Of a DNA stretch of 64,000 nucleotides, positions 1 through 7,486 are shown in pieces. The stretch is from Vespa crabro (taxonomy: Eukaryota > Arthropoda > Insecta > Hymenoptera > Vespidae). Positions within the stretch are counted from its first letter, which is position 1; every line of letters starts with the position of its first letter. The position numbers and the translations under genes are program-made. The notes under the pieces were generated by a model. It was not told the DNA's origin, searched no databases, and worked only from the letters and a program-made list of their open reading frames with translations. The stretch is from NCBI RefSeq assembly GCF_910589235.1, contig NC_060977.1, positions 3,521,001-3,585,000 on the forward strand. Reading direction: 5' to 3'.

Positions 1-66
1 GTTTTGAAGATTTAAATAAATATACCGAATGATAAGGCTTAACAAAATTCTATTTGTTATAATGAG

Positions 67-68
<2 letters not shown>

Positions 69-99
<31 letters not shown>
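69..99. repeat. (TA)n microsatellite in array intron
   Basis: A pure AT dinucleotide run lying in the predicted first intron of the array copy that continues off the left edge. The equivalent run in the next complete unit (3704-3752) is longer, so repeat length varies between units. Confidence 0.9.
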
Positions 100-103
<4 letters not shown>

Positions 104-113
104 TTATACTTAC

Positions 114-183
114 GATTGCTAATAAATGATAGAGGTTCTATCTTTTAGTAGCTTCTGCACTTTGCCAAATCTGAATACATGGT
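114..183 (-). other. Predicted 70-nt non-coding exon 1 of a G12-like gene off the left edge
   Basis: By alignment with the complete units, this is the first exon of another minus-strand array copy whose coding exon lies left of position 1. The predicted transcription start is the A of an initiator-like CTCACC at 183, 26 nt from the first T of the TATA box. The exon ends at a GTAAGT donor (plus-strand acttac, 108-113). It contains a short ORF, MYSDLAKCRSY, from 180 to 145, with its ATG three bases after the predicted start site. The exon length is identical in four units, which favours a real exon. The site is inferred, with no transcript evidence. Confidence 0.55.
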
Positions 184-201
184 GAGTGCAAAATGCCGTG
201 G

Positions 202-280
202 TTTATATATTCAAAATTGGCCTTGATATTTATGTAATTTCAAGAACAATGTCGATTAACCTATTTTTCGATAAGATAAA
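202..280 (-). promoter_or_regulatory. Array promoter: TATA box and paired GATA sites
   Basis: Minus-strand TATATAAA at 202-209, with overlapping GATA motifs (plus-strand GATAAG 270-275 and GATAAA 275-280) 61 bp upstream. The same arrangement and spacing recur at 3851-3929 and 7487-7565. It should drive the copy beyond the left edge of the window. GATA factors are known regulators of insect midgut genes, so the pairing fits a gut-expressed G12 protein; that last step is inference. Confidence 0.55.
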
Positions 281-370
281 GTTATATAAGAAATTTTCAA
301 TCGATAATGCCGGTACATGCCGGAAAGGAAAAGTTCATAAAACAATGTTATCTGATAAAAAATTGAATAA

Positions 371-376
371 TTTATT
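371..376 (-). terminator. Polyadenylation signal AATAAA downstream of pseudogene copy 1
   Basis: Minus-strand AATAAA in the conserved 3' flank, aligned with the signals behind the intact copies (2582-2587, 4018-4023, 6282-6287). It lies about 175 bp beyond the decayed 3' end of the pseudogene. Confidence 0.5.
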
Positions 377-549
377 GGTCTTAATTTCTTGGAGAACAAT
401 AAGTAAAAGATCGAATCATTAAATCCATTAACTGTTTCGTATCGATCCTGGATCGACAAGATTCTCTAAAGATTATAATATAAGAAAATTATACAATGTA
501 GGATATAATATCAAATTAATTCTTTCCATATACAGATTTTTGATAATAA

Positions 550-1191
550 TAAGCCGGGACGATAATATCAAGAATGATATAAAAGAATTTTCTTGTTTGT
601 TGGAAATCAAGATCAACTTGATTGGCCTTGTTATGTGTTAATGTAATGTATTAAAAATGGGGGGTTAGAATAGATGGTGTTAACAACTTTTTAGAAATTG
701 GAAGAATATATTCGATGAAATGTTTGAAGATCAAAGACGTTTGAAGTTTTTGATGGTAAAGAGACTTGATTTTGTTTTTGAGAATGAATTACTTAAAATC
801 TACGACGAGGTTCTTGTATACACTGGTAATTCCGTACTCGGAAAATCCTTGTGGTGATGTTAATTTAGAAAACCCGATGTAATCGTGGAGACGGTTTACA
901 AGGTAGTAAATGTCGATAACAGCGTCACATATATGGTTTAACAGCTTGACATATTCAGGTACTGCTTCGACTTGCTGATCCAATGTCTTAAACTGATCGA
1001 TCTTCACATATGTTAAACCTCTTTATACTTCAGCATTTTTGGTGGCATATTGCTTAAGAAGCTCATCCACTTTATCGACGAGAATCAAATCAATAAACAC
1101 CTTGTAGATTCTTATGAAACTCGTTTTGCTAAGATATTGGCTGTATCCAAAATGACAATTAAAACTACTTCGAATTCTTTCTATATTTCTT
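550..1191 (-). pseudogene. Decayed G12-like gene (array copy 1)
   Basis: A full-length but inactivated copy of the insect allergen-related repeat gene. The initiator ATG that follows the conserved acceptor is AAG at 1191-1189. The N-terminal region is frameshifted. An in-frame TAA at 1025-1023 replaces the Lys codon in the AEVKRG motif of the intact copy at 6450-7100, and a second stop lies at 791-789 where intact copies read on through KLIPK. Between them a 70-residue stretch still reads like the family (EAVPEYVKLLNHI, LHDYIGFSKL, SEYGIT). The 3' third remains recognisable at DNA level against 6450-6700 but is broken by frameshifts. Its first intron is interrupted by a Tc1-type remnant, its TATA box has changed to TATGTAAA, and its splice donor is lost. 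Non-function is therefore well supported. Confidence 0.9.
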
Positions 1192-1261
1192 CTGTAGAAT
1201 AAATAAAAGTATTCAATTGAAATTTAGAATTTAAAATAAAAAAATTCTCCTTATTAGTTCT

Positions 1262-1760
1262 TTGATCTAATGAAACTTTCGCATTTAATAAATTCCATAA
1301 GTTTTCAATGAGATAATAGTCAGAACTTTGGGCCAGCCATTCGAGCTATTTAATATTTGATTTTTAAAAAAATATCATAGTTTTCTTGACAACATGTTTG
1401 GGATCGTTGTTTTGTTGGGAGACAAATTTTTCCTCAAGATTCATTTTTATCGTTGCCTCTACTAAATTTTCATTCAATATGCTGATATATTTATACTCAT
1501 TCATTATTCACTTTTTCATATTATATTTATTAATATATTATTTACGTATAGATTTGTAGTATTTTAATTCAACTTCGTACAAATCTTCGATTTATTATTT
1601 CTGTGGAAACTTTTAATTGTTTCTGCAATAACGTTTCCACAATATTTCTCAAAGCAATTGTTGGATCTTGTTGAAACTTTTGAATAATTCGACGGTCTTT
1701 GTGTACGGTGGTACAACATTTGCGTCCACGACATTTTAAATTTTCCACAGTATTATTCTG
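1262..1760 (-). pseudogene. Broken Tc1-type transposase
   Basis: Read on the minus strand, about 1740-1583 matches the N-terminal helix-turn-helix part of Tc1 transposases (GRK followed by HKDRRIIQKFQQDP and later INRRF). About 1500-1262 matches the C-terminal catalytic part: ISILNENL, then QQNNDPKH (family consensus QQDNDPKH, with the conserved Asp changed to Asn), then LEWLAQSS and IENLW (consensus WPAQSPDLNPIENLW). The middle of the protein, about 100 residues including the first catalytic Asp, is missing, and stops occur between the blocks. The protein would be inactive. Family assignment rests on these motifs, not on a search. Confidence 0.8.
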
Positions 1761-1822
1761 CTAGGTAATTTTATAAATTTTTTCCAGATCATTTTTTGAG
1801 ATCATATATTTCTTATATATTT

Positions 1823-2122
1823 TCATGCTGTCATACGAAAACTTACTTTATTAGGGCAGTCGGAAACAATTAATCGGCGAATTTGAATAAAAATTTCATA
1901 GGTTTTTGATATTCTGAAATCTTTTACAAATAATTTTACTTTTACAAAGTCTGAAATGGTATTGAAAGAATTGTTTGGGAACAGGGCATCTAAGCGTGAA
2001 ATGTGTCTAATATTTTTATACATTTTTTGTCCCGCGAAAGTATTTAAAACAAGTGTCCACTTCTTTTTGCCTCTCAATAAATAGCCAACAATATCATCAA
2101 GTGTGCCTTCCTTACCACACAA
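1823..2122 (-). CDS. Unrecognised 99-residue ORF in the inserted segment
   Basis: An open frame without a convincing ATG; it remains open upstream and ends RMTA-stop. The composition is coding-like, not low-complexity (DDIVGYLLRGKKKWTLVLN; RLDALFPNNSF; SDFVKVKLFVKDF). It lies between the transposase remnant and the point where the array resumes, so it is probably part of the same or a nested mobile element. I do not recognise the family. It is more likely a fragment than a working gene. Confidence 0.3.
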   Translation of the reverse strand: MCGKEGTLDDIVGYLLRGKKKWTLVLNTFAGQKMYKNIRHISRLDALFPNNSFNTISDFVKVKLFVKDFRISKTYEIFIQIRRLIVSDCPNKVSFRMTA

Positions 2123-2414
2123 ATTTAAAAATGACTTTTTTATTGAATAATGTATATACTACAAGAATACATAATATATAAATTTTCAGTATATAACAAT
2201 CACGTTAATTCGATTAAACTTTATCATTATCTATTTCCTGTACTTATCCACTTATTCTTGTCGCCGACTGTATGTATGTGTGTATGTATATTAACATAGT
2301 ATTACAATTATATGCTTTGAATGTTCAAAAAAATAACTTCTGCATATTAATAACTTTTGCACTTTTCGAATACATCGTAAAATTCGAATACATGGTAAGT
2401 GGAAAATATCATGG

Positions 2415-2493
2415 TTTACATATTCAAAATTGGCCTCGATAATTAAGTAATTTTAAGAATAATGTAAATTGACCTGTTTTTTAATAAGATAAA
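2415..2493 (-). promoter_or_regulatory. Degenerate promoter of pseudogene copy 1
   Basis: Aligned with the other array promoters, the TATA box reads TATGTAAA (2415-2422) and only the GATAAA half of the GATA pair survives (2488-2493). The short ORF beginning at 2393 is disrupted by a local duplication of its first codons, and the GTAAGT donor is gone. The damage parallels that of the coding region. Confidence 0.5.
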
Positions 2494-2581
2494 GTTATAT
2501 AAGAAATTTTCGATCGATAATGCCTAAAAATGTGAAAGGAAAAGATCACAAAACAACGTTATCTGATAAAAAATTGCAAAC

Positions 2582-2587
2582 TTTATT
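2582..2587 (-). terminator. Polyadenylation signal AATAAA of G12-like gene 2
   Basis: Minus-strand AATAAA about 190 bp past the stop codon of the gene at 2779-3426, in a 3' flank that aligns with the flanks of the other copies. Confidence 0.55.
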
Positions 2588-2778
2588 GGTTTTCGTTTCC
2601 TAGGAAAGAATAAGTAAAAAATCGAATCATTAAATGTATCAGCCGGGTCGTATAGATCTTAGATCGTCAAGATTCTCTAATAGTTTTTAACATGAGAAAA
2701 TTAAACGATGATAAATATAATATCAAATTAATCATTTCCATATAGATTTCTAATAGTTAGTAGATTCCATATAGGTTT

Positions 2779-3426
2779 CTAATAATAGAACGAAACACTA
2801 ATGGGACAAAGTAACACAATCACTCCTGAGAGTTTTTCGAGATCAAGACCAGATTGCTTGGCTACGGTGATCATATGTTGCACACGGGGATCATAGTAGA
2901 CAGTAAAAAAAAGGTTCTTGAATTCGGGAGAATTGAAATGATCCATGAGTTCTTTGAAGGCCGGAGAGGTTTCGAGTTTTTGACGGTAAAGAACCTTGAT
3001 TTGGTCTTTGGGAATTAATTTCTGAACATCTTCGATGAGACCATTGTATCCACCGGTGATACCGTATTCGAAAAAGCTCTTTGGTGGTTCCAATTTAGGA
3101 ACTTGAACGTATCCGAAGATACAGTTTATACACTTGTAAATGTCGACACCAGTTTTATATATGTAGTTCAACAGGTTGATATACTCAGGCATGGCATTGA
3201 CTTCTCTAAGCATTGATTTGAACTCATTGGACTTCGCATATGCCAAACCTTTCTGTATTTCAGCATCTTCGGCGGCATATTGCAAAACAAGCTTCTTGAT
3301 TTTGTCGACAGGTACCAAATTTACGAACTCTTGTAAATCCTTTTTAAGTTCGGTATTGTCATAGTTAGGTACTGCCCAGGCATTGGCCACAGCCAAAATG
3401 ACAACCAAAACTACTGTCAATTTCAT
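2779..3426 (-). CDS. Secreted G12-like protein, insect allergen-related repeat family (array gene 2)
   Basis: 215 residues, a single coding exon. Residues 1-18 form a signal peptide with a hydrophobic core and small residues before the likely cut (ANAWA). The rest is one allergen-related repeat unit (about 28-205), with DLQEFVNLVPVDK at 30-42, AMPEYINLLNYIY at 78-90, EYGITGGY at 120-127 and LETSPAFKELMDHF at 151-164. The family (G12, Bla g 1, microvilli proteins) is insect-specific, secreted mainly by midgut cells; Bla g 1 binds lipids, and a butterfly relative is a nitrile-specifier detoxification protein. The ligand of this copy is unknown. The start follows a conserved splice acceptor. Unusual features: cysteines at 99 and 102 absent from its neighbours, and a divergent last 15 residues. 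Its first ~70 residues are nearly identical to gene 3 while the rest is much more diverged. Confidence 0.95.
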   Translation of the reverse strand: MKLTVVLVVILAVANAWAVPNYDNTELKKDLQEFVNLVPVDKIKKLVLQYAAEDAEIQKGLAYAKSNEFKSMLREVNAMPEYINLLNYIYKTGVDIYKCINCIFGYVQVPKLEPPKSFFEYGITGGYNGLIEDVQKLIPKDQIKVLYRQKLETSPAFKELMDHFNSPEFKNLFFTVYYDPRVQHMITVAKQSGLDLEKLSGVIVLLCPISVSFYY

Positions 3427-3701
3427 CTATAGAATAAATAAGAGTATTCAATTGAAATTCACAATTCAAAATTTTGTCTTGGTGAATAACAATATTTTAT
3501 TTCAAAATAATTATGGTAAGTTTATGAACATATTTAAAGGGATCTGATTTAATAATTACAACGATAGAAAGAATCCTATTCCATTCTTGTTAAACATAGT
3601 AATATATATATATATTTATAATATTACAATTGTATGTTTTGAAGGTATAAATAAATATACCGAATGATAAGGCTTAACAAAATTCTATTTGTTATAATGA
3701 G

Positions 3702-3703
<2 letters not shown>

Positions 3704-3752
<49 letters not shown>
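3704..3752. repeat. (TA)n microsatellite in intron of gene 2
   Basis: A 49-bp AT dinucleotide run immediately inside the predicted GTAAGT donor of gene 2. Flanking sequence is nearly identical to 1-115, showing recent duplication or conversion of the unit with only the repeat length changed. Confidence 0.9.
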
Positions 3753-3755
<3 letters not shown>

Positions 3756-3762
3756 TACTTAC

Positions 3763-3832
3763 GATTGCCAATAAATGATAGAGGTTCTATCTTTTATTAG
3801 CTTATGCACTTTGACAAATTTGAATACATGGT
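3763..3832 (-). other. Predicted 70-nt non-coding exon 1 of G12-like gene 2
   Basis: Start site predicted at 3832 (A of CTCACC), 26 nt after the first T of the TATA box. The donor is GTAAGT at 3762-3757. The paired acceptor is the AG at 3428-3427, directly before the start ATG, preceded by a pyrimidine-rich TTATTTATTCTATAG. The intron would be 336 bp. The exon contains the short ORF MYSNLSKCIS (3829-3797), which ends 34 nt before the donor. Inferred from the agreement of four units. Confidence 0.6.
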
Positions 3833-3850
3833 GAGTGCAAAATGCCGTGG

Positions 3851-3929
3851 TTTATATATTCAAAATTGGCCTTGATACTTATGTAATTTCAAGAACAATG
3901 TCGATTAACCTATTTTTCGATAAGATAAA
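3851..3929 (-). promoter_or_regulatory. Promoter of G12-like gene 2 (TATA plus GATA pair)
   Basis: Minus-strand TATATAAA at 3851-3858. GATA motifs at 3919-3924 and 3924-3929 lie 61 bp upstream. Sequence and spacing match the promoters at 202-280 and 7487-7565. Confidence 0.6.
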
Positions 3930-4017
3930 GTTATATAAGAAATTTTCAATCGATAATGTCTAAAAATATGAAAGGAAAGGATCACAAAATAATGTTATCT
4001 GATAAAAAATTGAAAAC

Positions 4018-4023
4018 TTTATT
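4018..4023 (-). terminator. Polyadenylation signal AATAAA of G12-like gene 3
   Basis: Minus-strand AATAAA about 170 bp beyond the stop codon of the gene at 4195-4836, in the conserved 3' flank. Confidence 0.55.
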
Positions 4024-4194
4024 GGTTTTGGTTTCCTAGGGAAGAATGTGTAAAAAATCGAATCATTAAATGTATCAGCCGGGTCGTATCGATCTTAGAT
4101 CGTCAAGATTCTCTAATAGTTTTTAACATGAGAAAATTAAACGATGCAAAATATAATATCAAATTGATCATTTCCATATAGGTTTCTAATAGTT

Positions 4195-4836
4195 CTATAA
4201 CTCAATACAGATGGGACAAATAACGTGAAAAACTTCTTTGAGTTTTTCAAGATCAAGACCAGATTGCTTGGCTACAACGACCATATGTTGAAAACTGGGG
4301 TCATTATAGACAGTATCATAAAGTTTCTTGAATTCGGAAGATTTGAAATGATCCATGAGTTCTTTGAAGGCCGGAGATGTTTCGAGTTTTTGATAGTAAA
4401 GAGCCTTGATTTGGTCTTTGGGAATTAATTTCTTAACGTCTTCAACGAGACCCTTGTATCCACCGGTGATACCGTATTCGGAGAAGTTATTTGGTGGTGG
4501 CAATTCAGGAACTCCAATATAATCGAGGATACGGTTTACATAGTAGTAAATGTCGACACCAGCTCTATATATGTAGTTCAACAGGTTGATATACTCAGGC
4601 ATGGCATTGACTTTTTTAACCATTGATTTGAATTCCTCGGACTTCGCATATGTCAAACCTTTCTGTACTTCAGCATCTTCGGCGGCATATTGCAAAACAA
4701 GCTTCTTGATTTTGTCGACAGGTACCAAATTTACGAACTCTTGTAAATCCTTTTTAAGTTCGGTATTGTCATAGTTAGGTACTGCCCAGGCATTGGCCAC
4801 AGCCAAAATGGCAACCAAAACTACTGCCAATTTCAT
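4195..4836 (-). CDS. Secreted G12-like protein, insect allergen-related repeat family (array gene 3)
   Basis: 213 residues, a single coding exon that begins directly after a conserved acceptor (TATTTTATAG). Signal peptide about 1-18, then a single allergen-related repeat: DLQEFVNLVPVDK at 30-42, EYINLLNYIYRAGVDIYY at 81-98, EYGITGGYKGLVEDVKKLIPK at 120-140 (the family's central motif), and TSPAFKELMDHF at 153-164. Two cysteines near the C-terminus (207, 210). Length is usual for single-unit G12 proteins; Bla g 1-type allergens carry several units in tandem. Expected role: secreted midgut protein, possibly lipid binding. The specific ligand cannot be read from the sequence. The gene is 768 bp upstream of gene 2 in the same orientation, with its own promoter and poly(A) signal, so it is transcribed separately. 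Confidence 0.95.
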   Translation of the reverse strand: MKLAVVLVAILAVANAWAVPNYDNTELKKDLQEFVNLVPVDKIKKLVLQYAAEDAEVQKGLTYAKSEEFKSMVKKVNAMPEYINLLNYIYRAGVDIYYYVNRILDYIGVPELPPPNNFSEYGITGGYKGLVEDVKKLIPKDQIKALYYQKLETSPAFKELMDHFKSSEFKKLYDTVYNDPSFQHMVVVAKQSGLDLEKLKEVFHVICPICIEL

Positions 4837-5158
4837 CTATAAAATAAATAATAGAATTCAATTGAAATTCACAATTCAAATTTTAGTTTTAATGGATAAC
4901 AATATTTTCTTTCAAAATAATTTTTGGTAAGTTGATGAACATTTTTAAAGAAATCTAATTTAATAATTACAACGATAGAAAGAATCTTATTCCATTCTTG
5001 TTAAATATAGTAATATACATATATATATATATTTATATATATTTATAATATTACAATTGTATGCTTTGAAGGTTTAAAAAAATATACCGAATGATATGGC
5101 TTAACAAAATTCTATTTGTTATAATGAGAAACAATTTATATAAAAATGTTATACTTAC

Positions 5159-5228
5159 TATTGCCAATGTATGATTGTGGCTTTTTGTATTACTAGGTTC
5201 TGCACCTCGTCAAATTCGAATACATTTT
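5159..5228 (-). other. Predicted 70-nt non-coding exon 1 of G12-like gene 3
   Basis: Start site predicted at 5228 (A of TTCAAA). Donor GTAAGT at 5158-5153, paired with the AG at 4838-4837 before the ATG, giving a 322-bp intron. The short ORF MYSNLTRCRT runs from 5225 to 5193. This is the most diverged of the four first exons, yet it keeps the 70-nt length, the ATG position and the donor. Confidence 0.6.
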
Positions 5229-5246
5229 GAACGAAATATTCCGTGG

Positions 5247-5314
5247 CTTATATATTCAAAATTGGCCTTACGTAATTACAAGAACAATGTGGATTAATCT
5301 AATGATAAGATAAA
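5247..5314 (-). promoter_or_regulatory. Promoter of G12-like gene 3
   Basis: Minus-strand TATATAAG at 5247-5254, with GATA motifs at 5304-5309 and 5309-5314. Here the GATA-to-TATA distance is about 50 bp, shortened from the 61 bp of the other units by a small deletion. Confidence 0.55.
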
Positions 5315-5577
5315 GTTAAAGAATTATCGATCGATAATACCTGAAAATGTGAAAGGTAAAGATCATAAAACTATATTATCTGATAAAAAATTGAATATTA
5401 TATTGATCTTAATTTCTTGGGAAACAATAAGTAAAAAATAGAATCATTAGATATATTAACTGTTTTCGTATCGATCTTAGATCATCAAGATTTTCTAATA
5501 GATTTTAGCATGAGAAAATTAAACGATGCAAGATATAATATCAAATTAATCCTTTCCATATAGATTTTTAATAGTAG

Positions 5578-6108
5578 TAGAAATTTTTTTACGCGTTCGA
5601 AATTAATACCAGATTGCTTGACCCTGTTCACAATGTATTGCACACGGTGGTCATTGTAAACGGTATTATAAAGTTTCTTAAATTCGAGAGAAGTGAGATG
5701 ATCCATGAGCTCTTTGAAGGCTAGATAGGTTTAGAGTTTTTGATAGTAAGGAGCTTTGATTTGATTGTTTTCGGGAATTAATTTCTTAACGTCCTCGACG
5801 AGACGTTTGTATCCACCGACGATTCCGTATTCGAAAAAGCCTTTTGGTTGTATCAATCTAAAAATTTCCATGTAATCGTGATAATGGTTTAAAAGGTAGT
5901 AAATGTCGATATCACTGGCGTATATGTAATTCAACAGGTTGATATAATTAGGTATGACATCGACTTCCTTAACTAATAATTTGAACTCATCGGACTTCAC
6001 ATTTATTAATTATGAATTAGAAATTTTCAATCGATAATATCTAAAAATATGAATTTTCAGATATTCTTATGTTTAAGATTTTATTATGAAGATATGTTAA
6101 ACCTTTCT
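5578..6108 (-). pseudogene. Truncated G12-like pseudogene (array copy 4)
   Basis: The N-terminal quarter, including the signal peptide, start codon, first exon and intron, is deleted. Family sequence from about residue 65 onward survives (VDVIPNYINLLNYIY, GGYKRLVEDVKKLIPE). An in-frame TAA at 5733-5731 replaces the Glu codon of the LETSPAF motif. A deletion of about 33 bp at the 3' end has removed the native stop, so the frame runs on into flank. A 90-bp segment at 6001-6090 splits the remaining gene from an 18-bp scrap (6091-6108). The poly(A) signal is also altered. The unit is only about 870 bp long against about 1.4 kb for its neighbours. Confidence 0.9.
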
Positions 6109-6110
6109 TT

Positions 6111-6188
6111 TTTATATATATATTCAAAATTAGTCTTTATATTTAAGTAATTTTAAAAATAATGTGAATTAACTTATTCTTCGATAAG
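6111..6188 (-). promoter_or_regulatory. Orphan promoter remnant of pseudogene copy 4
   Basis: TATA-like sequence (6111-6118) and GATAAG (6183-6188) aligned with the working promoters, now joined almost directly to coding remnant because the first exon and intron are deleted. If still active, it would make a leaderless, non-functional transcript. Confidence 0.4.
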
Positions 6189-6281
6189 ATAAAGTTATAC
6201 GAGAAATTTTCGATGGATAATTTCGGTAAATGTAAAAGGAAAAGATCATAGAACTATGTTAATTATTAAAAAATTGAATAA

Positions 6282-6287
6282 TTTATT
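6282..6287 (-). terminator. Polyadenylation signal AATAAA of G12-like gene 5
   Basis: Minus-strand AATAAA about 165 bp past the stop of the gene at 6450-7100, in the conserved 3' flank. Confidence 0.55.
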
Positions 6288-6449
6288 GATTTTAATTTCT
6301 TGCGGAACATTAAGTTACAAGTTGAATCATTCAATTGAAGCCATGCTGTATCAATTTTGAATCGTCAAAATTTTTTAATAGATTTTAACATAAGAAAATT
6401 AAACGATACAAGATATAATATCAAATTAAGTCTTTCCATATACAGATGT

Positions 6450-7100
6450 TTAATAGTAGTCATTCGGAACGGTGATTCCAAGAACGGTTTGAAGAAATTC
6501 TTTTACACGTTGGAGATCAAGACCAGCTTGCTTGGCCTTGTTTAGAATGTATTTGAAATGGGGGTTAGCATAGACGGTATTAACAACTTCCTGGAAATCG
6601 GGGGAAGAGAGATGTTCGATGAATTGTTTGAAGGCCGGAGAGGTTTGGAGTTTTTGATGATAAAGAGCCTTGATTTTTTCTTTGGGAATGAGTGGCTTGA
6701 CGTCTTCGATGAGACCTTTGTATCCACCGGTGATTTTATACTCGGAAAAGCTTTTTGGTGGTGTCAATTCTGGAAGTCCAAGGTATTTGTGTAGACGATT
6801 TACAAGGTAATAAGAGTCGACACCAGCTTCATATATGCAATTCAATAGCTTAATATATTCAGGTATGGCCTCGACTTCTTGAACCAATTCTTTGAACTCT
6901 TCGGTCTTCGTATATGCCACACCTCTCTTTACTTCAGCATCTTCGGCCATATATTGCTTAACAAGCTCGATCACTTTATCGACAGGAATCAAATCTACAA
7001 ACTCTTGTAGATCCTTGTAAAGCTCACCTTTGCCAAGATTAGGTACTGTCCAGGCATTGGCCGTAGCCAAAATTGCAACAAGAGCTATTGTGAATTTCAT
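6450..7100 (-). CDS. Secreted G12-like protein, insect allergen-related repeat family (array gene 5)
   Basis: 216 residues, a single coding exon. Signal peptide about 1-18 (hydrophobic core, then ATANAWT). One allergen-related repeat follows: DLQEFVDLIPVDK at 30-42, EAIPEYIKLLNCIYEAG at 77-93, LHKYLGLPELTPP at 103-115, TGGYKGLIEDVKPLIPKEKI at 124-143, TSPAFKQFIEHLSSPDF at 153-169. The C-terminus is VPNDYY. Among the three intact copies this one is closest to the usual family pattern (LGLPxLTPP) and the most diverged from genes 2 and 3. It has a single cysteine (88). Likely a secreted midgut protein, perhaps lipid-binding by analogy with Bla g 1; its own ligand is unknown. The start follows a conserved TTTATTCTATAG acceptor. 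Confidence 0.95.
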   Translation of the reverse strand: MKFTIALVAILATANAWTVPNLGKGELYKDLQEFVDLIPVDKVIELVKQYMAEDAEVKRGVAYTKTEEFKELVQEVEAIPEYIKLLNCIYEAGVDSYYLVNRLHKYLGLPELTPPKSFSEYKITGGYKGLIEDVKPLIPKEKIKALYHQKLQTSPAFKQFIEHLSSPDFQEVVNTVYANPHFKYILNKAKQAGLDLQRVKEFLQTVLGITVPNDYY

Positions 7101-7262
7101 CTATAGAATAAATAAGAGTATTCAATTGAAATTCACAATTCAAAATTTTGTCTTGGTGGATGACAATATTTTATTTCGACATAATTATGGTATGTTGATG
7201 AATAATATTTAAAGAAATCTGATTTAATAATTACACCGGGAGAAAGAATCTTATTCCATTCT

Positions 7263-7308
7263 ATATTAAATAATAATATATATATATATATATATTATTA
7301 TTTAATAT
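7263..7308. repeat. Perfect 46-bp AT palindrome in intron of gene 5
   Basis: ATATTAAATAATAATATA at 7263-7280 is mirrored by its exact reverse complement at 7291-7308 around a TA core, centred near 7285. It replaces the simple (TA)n run found at this intron position in other units and could form a cruciform or an RNA hairpin. Confidence 0.9.
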
Positions 7309-7398
7309 TACAATTATATGCCTTAAAGATTTAAAAAAATATATCGAATGTCTTAACAAAATTCTATTTGTTATAATATATATAAATATTATACTTAC

Positions 7399-7468
7399 GA
7401 TTGCCAATAAATGATAGAGGTTCTATCTATTAGTAGCTTCTGCAGTTTGTCAAATTCGAATACATCGT
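7399..7468 (-). other. Predicted 70-nt non-coding exon 1 of G12-like gene 5
   Basis: Start site predicted at 7468 (A of TTCACG). Donor GTAAGT at 7398-7393, with acceptor AG at 7102-7101 directly before the ATG; the intron is 298 bp. The short ORF MYSNLTNCRSY runs from 7465 to 7430. Confidence 0.6.
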
Positions 7469-7486
7469 GAATGAAAAATGCCGTGG

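Larger units (their letters stand above)
1245..2300 (-). mobile_element. Tc1/mariner-type DNA transposon remnant inside array copy 1
   Basis: The array unit is interrupted between its conserved acceptor-side sequence (to about 1245) and the sequence that resumes near 2300. The inserted ~1 kb carries two blocks of a Tc1-family transposase on the minus strand. I could not define terminal inverted repeats or a TA target duplication, so the boundaries are approximate and more than one element may be present. The insertion lies in the predicted intron of the pseudogene copy. Confidence 0.7.

Noticed and set aside
3176..3364. Plus-strand ORF opposite gene 2, and a similar one at 4586-4774 opposite gene 3
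   Set aside because: Antisense shadows of the G12-like coding sequence; their similarity to each other only reflects the similarity of the genes beneath.
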